Positions 1 to 11,179 of a DNA stretch of 64,000 nt are shown one piece after another (position 1 is the stretch's first letter; each line of letters begins with the position of its first letter). This DNA comes from Bettongia penicillata ogilbyi (lineage: Eukaryota > Chordata > Mammalia > Diprotodontia > Potoroidae), in contig JAJHZJ010000754.1 of NCBI GenBank assembly GCA_023548195.1, forward strand, positions 1,339,501 through 1,403,500, written 5' to 3'. The position numbers and the translations under genes were made by a program. The notes under the pieces were generated by a model, which worked only from the letters and a program-made list of their open reading frames with translations, ran no database searches and was not told the origin of the DNA.

Positions 1-340
1 ACCCACATCAGGCTAGGAATGACCTTCTTTTTTAGTTGTGGGGGGGCTGGGGTGGCAGGACAAGAATATGGGACTTTTCTTTTAATCAAGGGAGTTCTTG
101 GGCCGGCTGAGTCAATCTGGGGGGTAGATTCCAACTCTGGGTACCATCCAGAGCCATGGTCCTGACTAGCTGTCCTCCATCCCCTGGTATTCCAATTGGA
201 TCATCCAATCCAATCTCACCATCATTATAGGAAGTGTCTACTATGTATCAGGCAGGACTTAGGAGTCTATATCCTATTGAAGGTGGTAGTGGGAAGGACA
301 TACAGGACATATAAATAGATGAGTATATATATGATCTTTT

Positions 341-572
341 GGAGGCAGCTAGTTGGCTCAGTGGATAGAGTGCTAGACCTGGAGCCAGGAAGACCCGAGT
401 TCAAATATGACCTCAGATGCAAATCACTATGCCTTTGATTGCCTTATTCCACTGGAGAAGGAAATGGCAAACCACTCCGGTATCTTTCCCATGAGAACTC
501 CATGGATGGTGTTGTCATGCTATGGTCAATGGGTTCACGAAGATTTGGACACAGCTGAACACTAATAAAAAT
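341..572 (+). mobile_element. tRNA-headed SINE with RTE-type tail (Mar1-like)
   Basis: The head (ggaggcagctagttggctca) has tRNA-like A-box character, followed by a B-box-like 'gagttcaaat' and the 'actggagaaggaaatggcaa' tail shared by marsupial tRNA-RTE SINEs. It ends in 'ggacacagctgaac' and a short A-rich tail. The middle is partly deleted relative to other copies in the window. Confidence 0.85.
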
Positions 573-699
573 GATCCTTTGAGGAATGAAAGGGACCACA
601 CTAGGGATTTAAAAGTAGGTATGGGGTGCAGCCTGCAAAGACAAGGAAGTCTGAGGCAGAGGGAACTGGGTTTTGGGGAATAGATCTCCAGTGAGGAAG

Positions 700-1005
700 A
701 ACCCCATTAATCCCAGAGGCAGCCCATCCCGCTGCAGTATAGAGCTAACAATCAGAAGTTCTTCCTGACCTCAAAGTATAAATTAGCCCTCTTCAGTTTC
801 CACCCATTATTGCCCAGCTGGACCAAGCAGAATGAGCCAAATCCCCCTTCTCATACGGCAGTCATTGGATTACTGGAAAATAGTGATCGGGTACCCCCTC
901 ATCCCCGAGCCTTCTATTCTCCAGACTAAACACTCCTGTTTCCTTCAACTGTGAAATGATCTTGAGACCCTTCCCTATCCTGACTGCCTTCCTCTGGGGG
1001 GGTAC
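700..1005 (-). mobile_element. L3/CR1-type LINE 3' fragment
   Basis: The plus strand reads as the reverse complement of the CR1/L3 3' region. Landmarks are 'cttctattctccagactaaa', 'ttccttcaactgtgaaatga' and 'cctgactgccttcctctgg', which match the same landmarks in other copies here (near 39680 and 53410). The left edge is approximate. Confidence 0.7.
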
Positions 1006-1460
1006 CCTGTCTCTGCTTCCTTCTTTCCCCCCAAAAAAGTACAAAACAGAAAATTGTATTAATTTAGGGGCCTGTTGCGATGTGACAGTATAATATGCGC
1101 ACCCTTTAAATGGAAAATGGCCAAGATGAATTAGAGTTAGGAGGTGCATAGACCAAATCTCAGAGGAAGGAAAGACTCTGGCCTTGTGGGCAGGCTAAGT
1201 CAGGTAAACTTTTCTATTCCACTCAGAGACTCATGAGTATTAAGACTCCTCAGCCTCCCTGCTTAGGGTGGTTGTTGCCTAGAGAAGGATCAGATGCTCC
1301 GGCAGAGGGCAGAAGGTCTAAGTCAGGGATACTCCACCGTCTTTTGAGAGATGGCTCTTCTTTGGATGGGCCTGGGGATTTCATTTGTAGGAGGAACTCC
1401 CAAAGAGAAAACTCTCTCCATGAATGAAAATTAGCAGCTATTCTGCAGTTTACATTTGTC
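1006..1460. other. Unassigned non-coding sequence
   Basis: I recognise no repeat, RNA or coding exon in this stretch. Short open frames on both strands show no domain or splice context. Confidence 0.5.
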
Positions 1461-1570
1461 TGAGGCTGAGTGACTCTTTGCCCCAGGCCACACAGCTAGT
1501 ACTTGTCAGAGGGGGCACTTGGGCCAGGTCTTCCTGATGCCCAGGTTGGCTCTCTGCCCACCCAGATTCA
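1461..1570 (-). mobile_element. MIR/THER1-type SINE fragment
   Basis: It contains the reversed MIR core, seen as 'ccaggccacacagctagta' followed by 'ggtcttcctgatgcccagg'. It is degenerate and short. Confidence 0.6.
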
Positions 1571-1680
1571 TTCCAACTCAGCCAGTCTCTAATATTAGCT
1601 TACGAAAAGGCTTATAAGAAAGTCTGTTGGGGGAGGGGGTGAAGCATGATTGGATGCATCTTAAAGACAAATAGAAATGA

Positions 1681-1812
1681 ATCTGGAGATCTTGGTTGAA
1701 ATGCTGGGTCTGTTTCAGTTATTAACCAGGTGTCCTTGCAAGCCATTTCCTCTCTCTAGGTTTCAGTCTCCTGCAAATGAAGGTGTTGACTGAATGGCTA
1801 GGATAGCCCTGA
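1681..1812 (+). mobile_element. MIR-type SINE, degenerate
   Basis: MIR order is seen: 'gtccttgcaagccatttcct', then 'ctaggtttcagtctcctgca', then 'aatgaaggtgttgactgaat'. Its 3' end runs into the minisatellite that follows, which looks derived from it. Confidence 0.6.
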
Positions 1813-1998
1813 TGTTCTCTGTTCTAAAGCCTCTCCCAGCTCTGACATTTCCTGTTCTAAGGCCCCTCTCAGGCATGACATTCTGTTTTAAGGTCCCTCC
1901 CAGCTGCGACCAATCCTGTTCTAAGACCCCTTCTACGCCTGACATTCCGTGTTCTCCTAGCTCTAAGGTCACTCCCAGATCTAAAATTCTGTCTCAGT
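1811..1998 (+). repeat. 31-33-bp minisatellite, about six imperfect units
   Basis: Units beginning 'gttctaa' or a variant start near 1821, 1854, 1885, 1918 and 1951, so the period is 31 to 33 bp. Each unit carries a 'ggtccctcccagctctgaca'-like core. That core resembles the 3' part of a marsupial MIR ('ccagctctgacattctgtga'), so the array probably grew from the MIR just upstream. Confidence 0.85.
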
Positions 1999-2179
1999 TT
2001 ACTGAAGATTAATCAGTGCTTTGGATTCCTATGTCACAGTTCTCTTCCATTAGTAACACTTGCATTGGGGCAACATTCTTGCTCACATGGTATCCATCAT
2101 CACACCAGGTTTCATAGTCCTAGGACATCCTAAGTCAGCACTTTTGCCCATCAGTGCTGGAGAGGGATGGTAGTGAATG

Positions 2180-2392
2180 TTGATAATAAAGACATCTCAA
2201 ATCTATTAAGTGTTTCAAAGTTTCCAAACACTTTCTTTACAAGAATTGAGACAGGGTGGATAGTGTGGGGTTTATTACAGATTTATTACCCCATTTTACA
2301 GGGAAGCAAACTGAGACTAAGATACAAAATAATTGTCCATTGTTCCCTTAACTAGTAACTGGCTGAGGTGAAATTCAAACCCAAGTAAAATT
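2180..2392 (-). mobile_element. MIR-type SINE
   Basis: The reversed MIR layout is 'caaatctattaagtgtttca', then 'accccattttacagggaagc', then 'aactgagactaagatac', ending near 'gaaattcaaaccc'. Confidence 0.7.
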
Positions 2393-2409
2393 CAAGGCCC
2401 AAGTTCCAC

Positions 2410-3250
<841 letters not shown>

Positions 3251-3329
3251 AATCATAATCAATATTTAAGTGTTTACTTAATATTTATTTAATTTTAAAA
3301 TTTAAATTACATTTATTATTAATTAATTC

Positions 3330-3640
3330 ATACTTTTATTAAGCACCTACTGTGCGCCAGGCATTGTACTGGGCACTGGGTTTGCGAAGACAAACATGAA
3401 ATCTGTCCTTCTCTCAAGGAACTTATGGGGTGGGTGGGTGTGGGGACAGCACTTATCTATACAAGCAAATCAGCATAACACAATTCAAAGCAATTTTTAG
3501 AGGAAAAGAAAGCTCATAACTGGGGGAGTAGGATGGCCTCGTGTAAGTGGTAGAATCTGGGGTGCAGCTGGGAGAAAGCTGAGGATGCTTGGGAAAGAGA
3601 GATGATGAGGAAGGCACCCCAAATATGGGGATGTTAGCTG
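3330..3640 (+). mobile_element. Ancient therian interspersed repeat (family not named)
   Basis: It opens with 'tattaagcacctactgtgcg' and 'ccaggcattgtactgggcac', then 'aacatgaaatctgtccttct' and 'caaggaacttatggg'. The same series recurs at 11180, 14450, 17218, 26990, 30955, 49055, 54145 and 63380. I do not recall a secure family name. Confidence 0.6.
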
Positions 3641-4044
3641 AGGGGCCTCTTTCAAGCTGTTGCAGAAGCAGGATGTTCTAACAACACTTCTATTTTGTTT
3701 TTTTTAGGGAACATGTATATACACGTTTGTGCTCTCACATGTGTTTTGGGAGAATGGTTAAGTTGGAGAAAACCTCAGTTTTCTGCTTCTAAAAATGAAA
3801 ATGAACCCAGAGAAGCTGCTCCAATTAAAAAATAAATTGAAAGGTTCTTAAAACTCTTTAGATATCACATGGCTTCTTCAACAAGGAGTGAGCCATCGAT
3901 GGCAATGAATGAATGAGGAAATCAAACCGTAGCATTCTATGAGGCGACAGAGTGCCTTCATTCATTCAGAAATATTTATTGAGTGCCTACCATGCACAGA
4001 ACTGAGAAAACCTCTCTTGTCCCGCCCCTCCTTTTTACCCTCTC
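3641..4044. other. Unassigned non-coding sequence
   Basis: A short copy of the 'atttattgagtgcctaccat' repeat start lies at about 3970-4000. The remainder shows nothing I can name. Confidence 0.4.
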
Positions 4045-4117
4045 AACACACACATATGCACACATGTGCACACACATACACGTGTGCACGTGCACACACA
4101 CACACACACACACACAC
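4045..4117 (+). repeat. (CA)n microsatellite, interrupted
   Basis: This is a CA/TG-type array with interruptions such as ACACGTGTGCACGTGCAC and a purer CA run at the 3' end. The 116- and 162-residue open frames across it are translation artefacts of the array. Confidence 0.95.
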
Positions 4118-4656
4118 TTTCCATTCAAACTCCAAACATTGGAGAATGACACCAACTGGATCTCTGCCCATCTTGGTTACCTCACCCATGCCAAACAGGC
4201 TTTGTGCGACCCACACAATAGAAACAAGACAGTCTTGGCCTCGATGCCTTGTTATTCATTTGACCACAGCTGTCAAATCCCACCCCTAGAAGTTCCCAAG
4301 GATGGTCCACACTCTTTGGGTGTATGCATATTTGGCTGTGATCTCTCAGTTCTTGGTTCTCAAGTTGAGGGGGCCTTTGCAATAGTCTTGTTATCAGGAG
4401 ATGTGGACTGTGATGGGGTTTACCATATCAGATATGAAAACATATTTTCTCTCTACTCTAGAAAAATCTGACATTAATATGATTTCCTACCTGTGTGATC
4501 CTTCTTTCCTTTTCTCTTTTATCCCTTTCTTCCTCTCCTTTGCTACCTCCCTTCTTCCTCTTTTCCTCTTTCCTCCCTCTTCTCCCTTCTTCCAATCTGT
4601 ACAGAACTAAAATTGCCTTTAATTCCTGCTTTTCTGAGTCATTCAAGACAATAATA
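4118..4656. other. Unassigned non-coding sequence with a pyrimidine tract
   Basis: Most is unassigned. A CT-rich low-complexity tract occupies about 4499-4593. No exon or RNA is recognised. Confidence 0.45.
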
Positions 4657-4913
4657 TAACAACAGCTGACATTTCTCTCTCACTTAAAGGTTTTACAAAG
4701 CTCTTTACATATATTCTCTCAACTGACACTCACAACTATCCCATGAAGTAGGAGCTGTTACCATTCTCATCTTCCACATGTGCAAACTGGGGCTCTGAGT
4801 TTAAGTGACTTGCTCAGGGTCACATAATGGGGAAGTGTCTGAGGTTGGATTTGAACTCACGTCTTCCTGATTGCAAATCCAGTGCTCTAGCCACTAAATC
4901 AGGTCTCCCCTCT
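4657..4913 (-). mobile_element. MIR/THER1-type SINE, near full length
   Basis: The complete reversed MIR order is present: 'acaaagctctttacatatat', 'ctcacaactatcccatgaag', 'gtgacttgctcagggtcaca', 'ggatttgaactcacgtcttc' and 'ccagtgctctagccac'. Confidence 0.85.
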
Positions 4914-4917
4914 ACCA

Positions 4918-5110
4918 ATAATAGCTAATGTTTTTATAGCATTTAAGGTGTGCAAACAGTATCTCATTTGATTCACACAAAACCCTGTGAAGTAGGTGCT
5001 ATGTTATTTCCACTTGACAGAAGAGAAAACTGAGGTTCAGGGTCATACAAATAGGATCTGAACCCAGGAAGGTCTGCCTGACTCCCAGTCCAGGGTTCTA
5101 GTCATGCTTC
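4918..5110 (-). mobile_element. MIR/THER1-type SINE
   Basis: A second reversed MIR directly abuts the first. It has 'tttatagcatttaaggtgtg', 'gaagtaggtgctatgttatt', 'agaaaactgaggttcagggt' and 'gatctgaacccaggaag'. The central core is shortened. Confidence 0.8.
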
Positions 5111-5459
5111 CATGAAACTCATCCAAGCTCACTGCAAGCCTCAAAGTCCTGCATTTGAATGAGATACAATTGCCTATGTCTTCTTATTCAATTGGAATCT
5201 TGAATTCCCATCCATCCTTCCCTGAACTGCCTTCAAACCAGAGTTAAATAAATCCCTACAATACATTTCTGATAAGATCTCCCTTTTAATCATTTACCAC
5301 GTGATTGTTGGGGTCTACCTTCAATCTGGGAAGGAGAACTTCCTGAGGCTGCCTCTAATTGGCCCTTTACAAAGGCAGTATAATAAAGCTGATAATAATA
5401 ACGGTGGTGATAATTCTTGTTTATGAAATGCTTTTATGATACCAAGCACCAAGGAAATA
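5111..5459. other. Unassigned non-coding sequence
   Basis: No family recognised. AT-rich stretches with 'taataataacggtggtgata' are possibly an eroded repeat tail. Confidence 0.4.
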
Positions 5460-6580
5460 TTCTCTCATCTAAGTGTTCTATAGTGCTGAGATTGTTCAAC
5501 CTTAATCTGTGGGTTCCAAGTCTACACCATGCCTGAGATTGAAGCCTTTCGATAATGTAGGTGACCAGATACTGCTTGAAGACCTCTCCTGATGAGGAAC
5601 TCATCACTTCTTGATGAGCATAACCCATTCTACTTTGGGACAGTGGGAAGGAATATCACCCCCATTTTACAGAGGAGGAAACTGAGGCAGAGGGTAAGTG
5701 ACTTGCTCAGGATCACCCTACTAGGAAGTGACCAAATTTGAACTTGGGTCTTCTTAACTCCATCCCTGGCACTCTATCTGTTTTTACCACTGGTTGCCTC
5801 ATTAAGGAATGTTGTCTTGTAATATCTTTTCTTAAAATCATTCACCAATTTAAAGAGCTATGAGGGATCTCAGAGGTCATCATCTAGTCCATCCCTGCCA
5901 TAATATACTTGGCAAGTGGTTACATAGGGTCAGCTTGAAGACCTCCAAGGAGGAGAAACTTGCGACCACCCAGGGAAGTCTGTTTCATTCTGGGATGATT
6001 CTAATTGCTAGTGAGTATTTATTTCCTCGCATCCTGACAAAGTCAACCTCTTTGCAATTTCTACATATTGCTCTCAGTTCTTCCCTCTGTGGACAAGTCT
6101 CTTCTACATGAAAATCCTTCAGTTACTTGAATTCGGCTCTCATATACCTGCTTCTTCTGACTCCTTCCCCAATTTTTTTCCCCCTTTTTCTCCTCCAGAT
6201 GGAATACCCCATCTTCTTCCAGTGACGCCATGTACTCAGAGTCTTTCATCTTCCTGCTTTTCCTCCCCTGGATGCCTTCCTACTAATCAAAGGATCCTAG
6301 AAACCAGCCTAGAATTGGAAGGATCCTAAGCAGCTGTCTAGTTCAATACTCTCATTTTCTGGGAAAGTACTGAAGGCCAGAAAAGTTAAACAACTTGCCC
6401 AAAGTCACAAAGGGTGTCAGGATCAGAGCAAGGATCAATATCTTTCCCAAAGTGTGGTACCCAGAACAAGACTCCAAAGGGGTGTTGTCCAGAACTGAAC
6501 TCCAGTTGTGGCTTTCACAAGGCAGAGTTAAGAGGTATCAAAAAGAAGGTAGCAGCCTGGTCAACGTAACTCAATTAGCT
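5460..6580 (-). mobile_element. L3/CR1-type LINE pieces with a nested MIR
   Basis: CR1 landmarks in reverse order lie at 5530-5640 ('cttgaagacctctcctgatg', 'aactcatcacttcttgatga'), 5850-6110 ('gatctcagaggtcatcatct', 'cttgaagacctccaaggagg') and 6430-6530 ('aaagtgtggtacccagaaca', 'gaactgaactccagttgtgg'). A minus-strand MIR (5641-5790) interrupts it, so it inserted later. Another MIR-like piece is at 6300-6420. Confidence 0.7.
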
Positions 6581-6589
6581 TGAGTAACA

Positions 6590-6940
6590 AAGATTCCTCC
6601 AAATGTCATTTCTCCTTGGACTTGAGGCATTTTTTCTTCCACTGCCTTCACACTCTTGAAATTCCTGTGCTTTTTCCTCCCTGGAGCATCCCTCTGACCT
6701 GCATAGTCCCTTTCTCCTAATAGGAATTCCTATTAGGACCTCCATTGTGAGGAAGAGCTCAGGCAGCCATTTTTTTTTCCTTTCATGGCTCTGATTTCTG
6801 ACTCTCTGACTCCACCATCAACCCTGCACTGCCCTCCTCACCCTACTGTCTTATTTTGTGCTGTGTTTATCCTCAGCATTCAGCACAGTGCCTGGCATAC
6901 AGTGGGAGCTTAATAAATATTTGTTGACTTCTTCCTGCCT
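6590..6940 (+). mobile_element. L2 LINE 3' end
   Basis: This has the L2 3' untranslated pattern of scattered pyrimidine-rich segments, ending in 'agcacagtgcctggcataca' and 'agcttaataaatatttgttg'. It contains a perfect 24-bp palindrome at 6715-6738. Confidence 0.75.
6715..6738. repeat. 24-bp perfect palindrome
   Basis: The half site TCCTAATAGGAA is followed directly by its exact reverse complement, with a GAATTC centre. The symmetry stops at both outer bases. It sits inside an L2 remnant, so it may be a chance product of a small inverted duplication. Confidence 0.9.
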
Positions 6941-7590
6941 AAAGAGGCATAGGCCAGATAGCTCCTTGGCTAGGATTATAAAGCTAAGTGGTACGTATCT
7001 GACTTTTGGACAAACATACTAGAACATTGACATTCAAATGAACTACCCTTCAGAGCAGTTTGCTTCAGAGGCTATTCATCAATTCTAAAGATGAATATAA
7101 AAAAAATCTTTCTTCAAACCCTTCTGGAAGCTCCTTATTTGGAAGTGGTTGTGAGCCATTCACAGTCTAGACAATTTAATCCAACAAATATTTTTTTCTC
7201 TTCTGAATGCTCTTTAGAGAGGTGGTTAGGTGGTGTAGTGGACCATGGTGGTCAGATTGTTTAATTTCTTAGGGCCTCAGTTTCCTCATCTTTAAAATGA
7301 GGAATCTCTAAGCTTGTTTCCTTTTTTAAACTGTTTGTATGATCTTTGCTTTTTGGGGGTAGATTTGAATTTTGGAAGTGGTCCAAAGCTTTTCAGAGGC
7401 TAGGCTGGTCACTACAGTGGGTGGCCAAGCTGGGTAGCATTAGTTAGATTTTTAATATGTGACATGATTAGAAATGGATGTTTTTACATGGCTTGGAAAC
7501 AGGCCCTGAAGACAATTCCAAGGGGAATTTCAAAACCATTTTGGGCAAAGACTTCATCTGGAATAAGAGTGTGGCTTCCTAGAGTGACAA
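6941..7590. other. Unassigned sequence with a short MIR piece
   Basis: A plus-strand MIR fragment ('cttagggcctcagtttcctc') lies at about 7219-7310. The rest is unassigned, and 7100-7200 faintly resembles CR1. Confidence 0.4.
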
Positions 7591-7775
7591 CATTTGTCGA
7601 ATCACAGATGAAAGGGACCTCCAAGGCTCCTTCATTTGACCCATTCCTGAACAAGAAAAGAATCCTCTCCCTAATGTACAAGGGGTCATCCAATGTTGAT
7701 TGCACACCTCTAGAGATGGGGAACTCACTGCTTTTTGTGGTATCTCATTGTACTCTGGAATAACTTAATGTTTAG
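7590..7775 (-). mobile_element. L3/CR1-type LINE fragment
   Basis: The reversed CR1 order 'acagatgaaagggacctcca' then 'agagatggggaactcactgc' is also seen at 5860-5960 and 36690-36860. Confidence 0.65.
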
Positions 7776-7799
7776 GAGTCTGTTAGCATCTGAGAAAAG

Positions 7800-7905
7800 G
7801 AGTTAGCAACTGAATAACACTAATCTTGGGGCAAATGATATTACCTCTCTGAACCTCAGTTTCCTGAACTGTCAAAATGGCAGTAGGGGTGGGAGAATAT
7901 CTGCT
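7800..7905 (+). mobile_element. MIR-type SINE fragment
   Basis: It has 'tctctgaacctcagtttcct' followed by 'gaactgtcaaaatggcagta', the central MIR segment only. Confidence 0.6.
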
Positions 7906-8064
7906 TTACTAACATCCAAGAACTAGGGAAGGTATAGTCTCATTGTCGTTTGCCCTGACATTAATAAACTATGGAGAATGTCCAGAGAAAGGCAACTCAG
8001 GAAATTGTGAGGTTCAAAGGAGACAAAAGTGTAAAAATACTCAGGAAGGATTTAATATATGCTT

Positions 8065-8328
8065 TTCCCTCCCTCCCTCCCTTTCTCCCTCTCTCCCTTC
8101 CTTCCTTCCTTCTTCCTTCCTTCCTTCCTTCCTTCCTTCCTTCCTTCCTTCCTTCCTTCCTTCCTTCCTTCCTTCCTTCCTTTCTCCCTCTCTCCCTTCC
8201 TTCCTTCCTTCCTTCCTTCCTTCCTTCCTTCCTTCCTTCCTTCCTTCCTTCCTTCCTTCCTTCCTTCCTTCCTTCCTTCCTTCCTTTTCTTCTTTCCTCC
8301 CTCCTTTCTTCCTTCCTTCCCTTCTTCC
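8065..8328 (+). repeat. (CCTT)n tetranucleotide array, about 260 bp
   Basis: Long pure CCTT blocks are separated by CCCTCTCT interruptions that occur twice, so a block of the array was probably duplicated internally. It begins immediately after 'tttaatatatgctttt', the eroded 3' tail of a retroposon. The 110-159 residue 'SFLP' and 'GRKE' open frames are artefacts. Confidence 0.97.
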
Positions 8329-8547
8329 TATTTTACAAATATCAAAAATTCTTCTTCTTATAAGCATTATCATTACTTACTCCATTCCATTACTTATTGA
8401 AGAGGGAGACAAGGAGACATAATTTTCCTCATGTTCCCTTGAACAAAGTTTTGCATAAACATATAAAAACATTTATTTAACAACAAACTTCCCTTGTGAA
8501 GGAGGGCAGAAAGAAATGCACAGAATTCTGGAGTGTGTGTGAAAATT

Positions 8548-8552
<5 letters not shown>
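8329..8552. other. Unassigned AT-rich sequence
   Basis: Nothing recognised between the tetranucleotide and dinucleotide arrays. Confidence 0.4.

Positions 8553-8622
<70 letters not shown>
8553..8622 (+). repeat. Compound (TG)n(GA)n microsatellite
   Basis: A TG run (8553-8582) passes through 'gtgcgtgaga' into a GA run (8586-8620). Confidence 0.95.
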
Positions 8623-8625
<3 letters not shown>

Positions 8626-8994
8626 TGTGTAGGGGCAGTTCAGGTAGTGTCATCTCAAAGAGGTCACAAATAGAGAGACCTTTGAAATCTCAACATCCGA
8701 AATAGTCTGTGGCTGACAAAGCACAAGACATTGACATCACACTTTTTTTCCCTAATAGATAAGGGATTAAAATAAGTTTGGTCTCCCAAGTATTAAAATA
8801 AGAGGTGTAGTTGTGTTATCAGGAAGAGGCTAAAGCCAGAGGGATGTGAGAAACTCTTTCTTCCTCCTGGTTTCCGTCTATCAGGTAGGTTATAAATGGC
8901 AACTCTTGGGACACCCAAAAGCCAGATTTCTACCAGCTGCTGGGTCATAGTTCACTTGGGGTCTAGGGGACCTGGAAGACAACTGGGGAAGGAC
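8623..8994. other. Unique non-coding block
   Basis: This 370-bp block has no recognisable repeat. AT-rich motifs such as 'ccctaatagataagggatta' are present. It is possibly conserved, but weaker than the blocks near 19, 42 and 61 kb. Confidence 0.35.
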
Positions 8995-9165
8995 TGGGTT
9001 TGGAGTCAAGAAGCCTGGATTTTGAGTTTACCTCAGGTATTTAAGTAGCTGTGTGACCCTAGGTGAGTTGTTTAACCTCTTTGGACCTCAGTTTCCTCAT
9101 CTGTAACATGTCAGGTATAGAGTTGATGGCCTCTAAGTTCTTTTCCAGCTCAGATTGGTTATTTT
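8995..9165 (+). mobile_element. MIR/THER1-type SINE
   Basis: The order is 'tttggagtcaagaagcctgg', 'tgtgaccctaggtgagttgt', 'gacctcagtttcctcatctg', then the 3' core 'gatggcctctaagttctttt'. Confidence 0.8.
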
Positions 9166-9257
9166 TCAAACATGGCCCTGGAAGATGGGGGAGAAATAGA
9201 GGATTGGCTGGCCTACATTGGGCAGGGTTGCTTGGGGAAACTATATCATACAAGGAG

Positions 9258-9475
9258 TAGTTGAAGGAATTGAGGTGTTTAATATGAAGAAAGCAGCCCC
9301 AAGGGACAACCTGACAATTGTCTTCAAATATTTATGGGGCGGTCATGCAGATGACAGAGGACACTTGTTCTTTGTGTCTCTAGAAGGAAGAACCTAGAAC
9401 AGTGGGTGGAAGTTACAAGAAGGCAGATCTTGACTCAATATTAAGTCAACAATGAAATATGTCTGATATTATCAC
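9258..9475 (+). mobile_element. L3/CR1-type LINE 3' fragment
   Basis: Plus-strand CR1 order: 'ttgaaggaattgaggtgttt', 'attgtcttcaaatatttatg', 'acagtgggtggaagttacaa', then 'aatattaagtcaacaatgaa'. Confidence 0.7.
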
Positions 9476-9600
9476 AGAATTGTGTGAGCTGGAAGGGACT
9501 TTAGCTCTCTGGTCTAATCTCTCTCATCTAGCCTAACTTACACCTGAAGGGGATCCCCACCTTGAAGCCAGGCTCTTTGTAAGGGACTGACTTACAAAGT
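9476..9600 (-). mobile_element. L3/CR1-type LINE fragment
   Basis: It has 'gtgagctggaagggacttta' and 'cccaccttgaagccaggctc'. This is the opposite orientation to the piece just before it, so two separate insertions meet here. Confidence 0.55.
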
Positions 9601-9698
9601 CAGTAGGGATTTCCTGTCGTTCTTGGTATTCAGGAAGATTACGAAAATCTCAGAGTTGGAAGGGCCAGTGAGCACACAGGAAGCACTTAATATATGCT

Positions 9699-9837
9699 TT
9701 CCCTTCCTTTCCTTTTCTCTCTTCCTCATTTTCTTCCTCTCCTCTTCCTTCCTTCCTTCCTTCCTTCCTTCCTTCCTTCCTTCCTTCCTTCCTTCCTTCC
9801 TTCCTTCCTTCCTTCCTTCCTTCCTTCCTTCCTTCCC
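9699..9837 (+). repeat. (TTCC)n tetranucleotide array
   Basis: A pyrimidine-rich lead-in (9699-9743) precedes a pure TTCC run to 9837. As at 8065, it begins right after 'cttaatatatgctttccctt'. Confidence 0.97.
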
Positions 9838-10040
9838 CCAATTCCACTTAATGGCTCTTTTCGGGACCCTTCTGGCTTCAGAGTGATTATCAGTAGTAAC
9901 TGTTGCTCTTTCCCTCCGGTTATTTACTTCTTTCTTTTCTGTTGCTCATTAAAGGGGCCATTCCCTGATTATTTCTTACAGAGACCTATTCACTAAATGG
10001 GCATTAACTCACTCTAAGTGAGTACCTGAATAGACCAAGT

Positions 10041-10237
10041 TCTCCCATTGCATCGTGGGCCTTCTCCAGTCATCCTGATGAATATCTGGTCACTGGATCC
10101 AGATGGCTCAGGAGAGGAAAGTGAGGTTGGTGACCTTGCACAGCCCTCCCTCACTCAAAACAAAGTCAAATGCAAATCATGTCATCATTTCTCTGATGTC
10201 ATGGTCTTCTTCAAAAACGAAGGATGAACACACAGAC
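10041..10237 (+). mobile_element. Marsupial-type SINE, 5'-truncated
   Basis: Sequence from 'catcgtgggccttctccagt' through 'gaatatctggtcactggatc', 'ccctccctcactcaaaacaa' and 'atggtcttcttcaaaaacga' matches, in opposite orientation, the element at 16680-17007. This copy lacks the tRNA-like head that the other keeps. It resembles a WSINE-type family, but the name is uncertain. Confidence 0.8.
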
Positions 10238-10244
10238 TGACAGT

Positions 10245-11165
10245 TTACCAACAATCTCCTCTATCTCATCTTGGTAAGTAGTCATTTAGTCTTTTCCTAA
10301 AGGCATCCAGTAGAGGAAAACCCACTCTTGGTCTAGGTAGTCCATTCCCCTTTTGGCCAGCTCAAAGTACTAGAAAGTTTTCCCTTAAATCAAGTACAGA
10401 TCTGCCCATTGCTCCCAATTCTACCCTTGGGTCAAGTCTAATTCTTCTGCATGGCAGCACTTAGCAATAACTATCTTGTCTTCTTCCCTGGGTTTTCTGG
10501 ATTCCAGGCTAACACAAGCTCATATGGCCCTAGAATAAGTTGATTTGGCTCCTTTGTATACTCTCTGAGGTGCTGACCATGATACTGCAGGAGTGGTCTA
10601 GTTAGGGTAGAGGACAACAAAACTTTCATCATCCTGGTCATAAATACTTGGCTTCTCTTAACACAAAGCCTAAGATCAATTGGCTTTTCTGGTTAGTATC
10701 AAATTATTGATGCATATTGAGTTGGTGGCCCACTGGAAATCTCAGATCCTTTTCAGATCAGTTGCTATCTAGCCTTGCCTCCTTCTGGTATTCTGAACTT
10801 GTGAAATTGGATTTTTTGAGTCAAGTGAAGGATTTTACACTTTCCCTTATGTAATTGCACCTCATCAAATTCAGCTCAATGCTATGGCCAGTCAAGATGT
10901 AAATTCTATTACTAGTGTGTTAACTATCCCTTCTAACTTGCTGCTATTTAGTGAGCATGTCATCTATGCCTTTATTGAAGTCAATGATAAAAAGGTTAGA
11001 TGGAACATGGCCAAGGACAGATGATCCTAGAGGCACTCTACTGGAGACCTCCTTTTGGGTTGACACAGAATAATTAATTAATACTTAATATTCTTTGCAT
11101 CCAATTACTCAACGGGTTCTGAACTTACCAATACTAACTCTACTATATCACATGAGAACAGCATG
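10245..11165 (-). mobile_element. L3/CR1-type LINE 3' end, long
   Basis: This is about 0.9 kb of reversed CR1 order. It runs from the 5'-most 'tctgcccattgctcccaatt' and 'gtggtctagttagggtagag', through 'gatgcatattgagttggtgg' and 'tcatctatgcctttattgaa', to 'ggcactctactggagacctc'. All reading frames are broken. It is one of the two longest CR1 copies here. Confidence 0.85.
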
Positions 11166-11179
11166 ATAAACTGTCAGGG

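Noticed and set aside
3939..4471. 116- and 162-residue frames with Thr-His repeats
   Set aside because: Artefacts of the CA array at 4045-4117 extended into unassigned sequence; no domain.
7943..8422. Open frames of 110-159 residues with SFLPSFLP or GRKEGRKE periodicity
   Set aside because: They are translations of the (CCTT)n array; any frame of a 4-bp repeat without stops is open.
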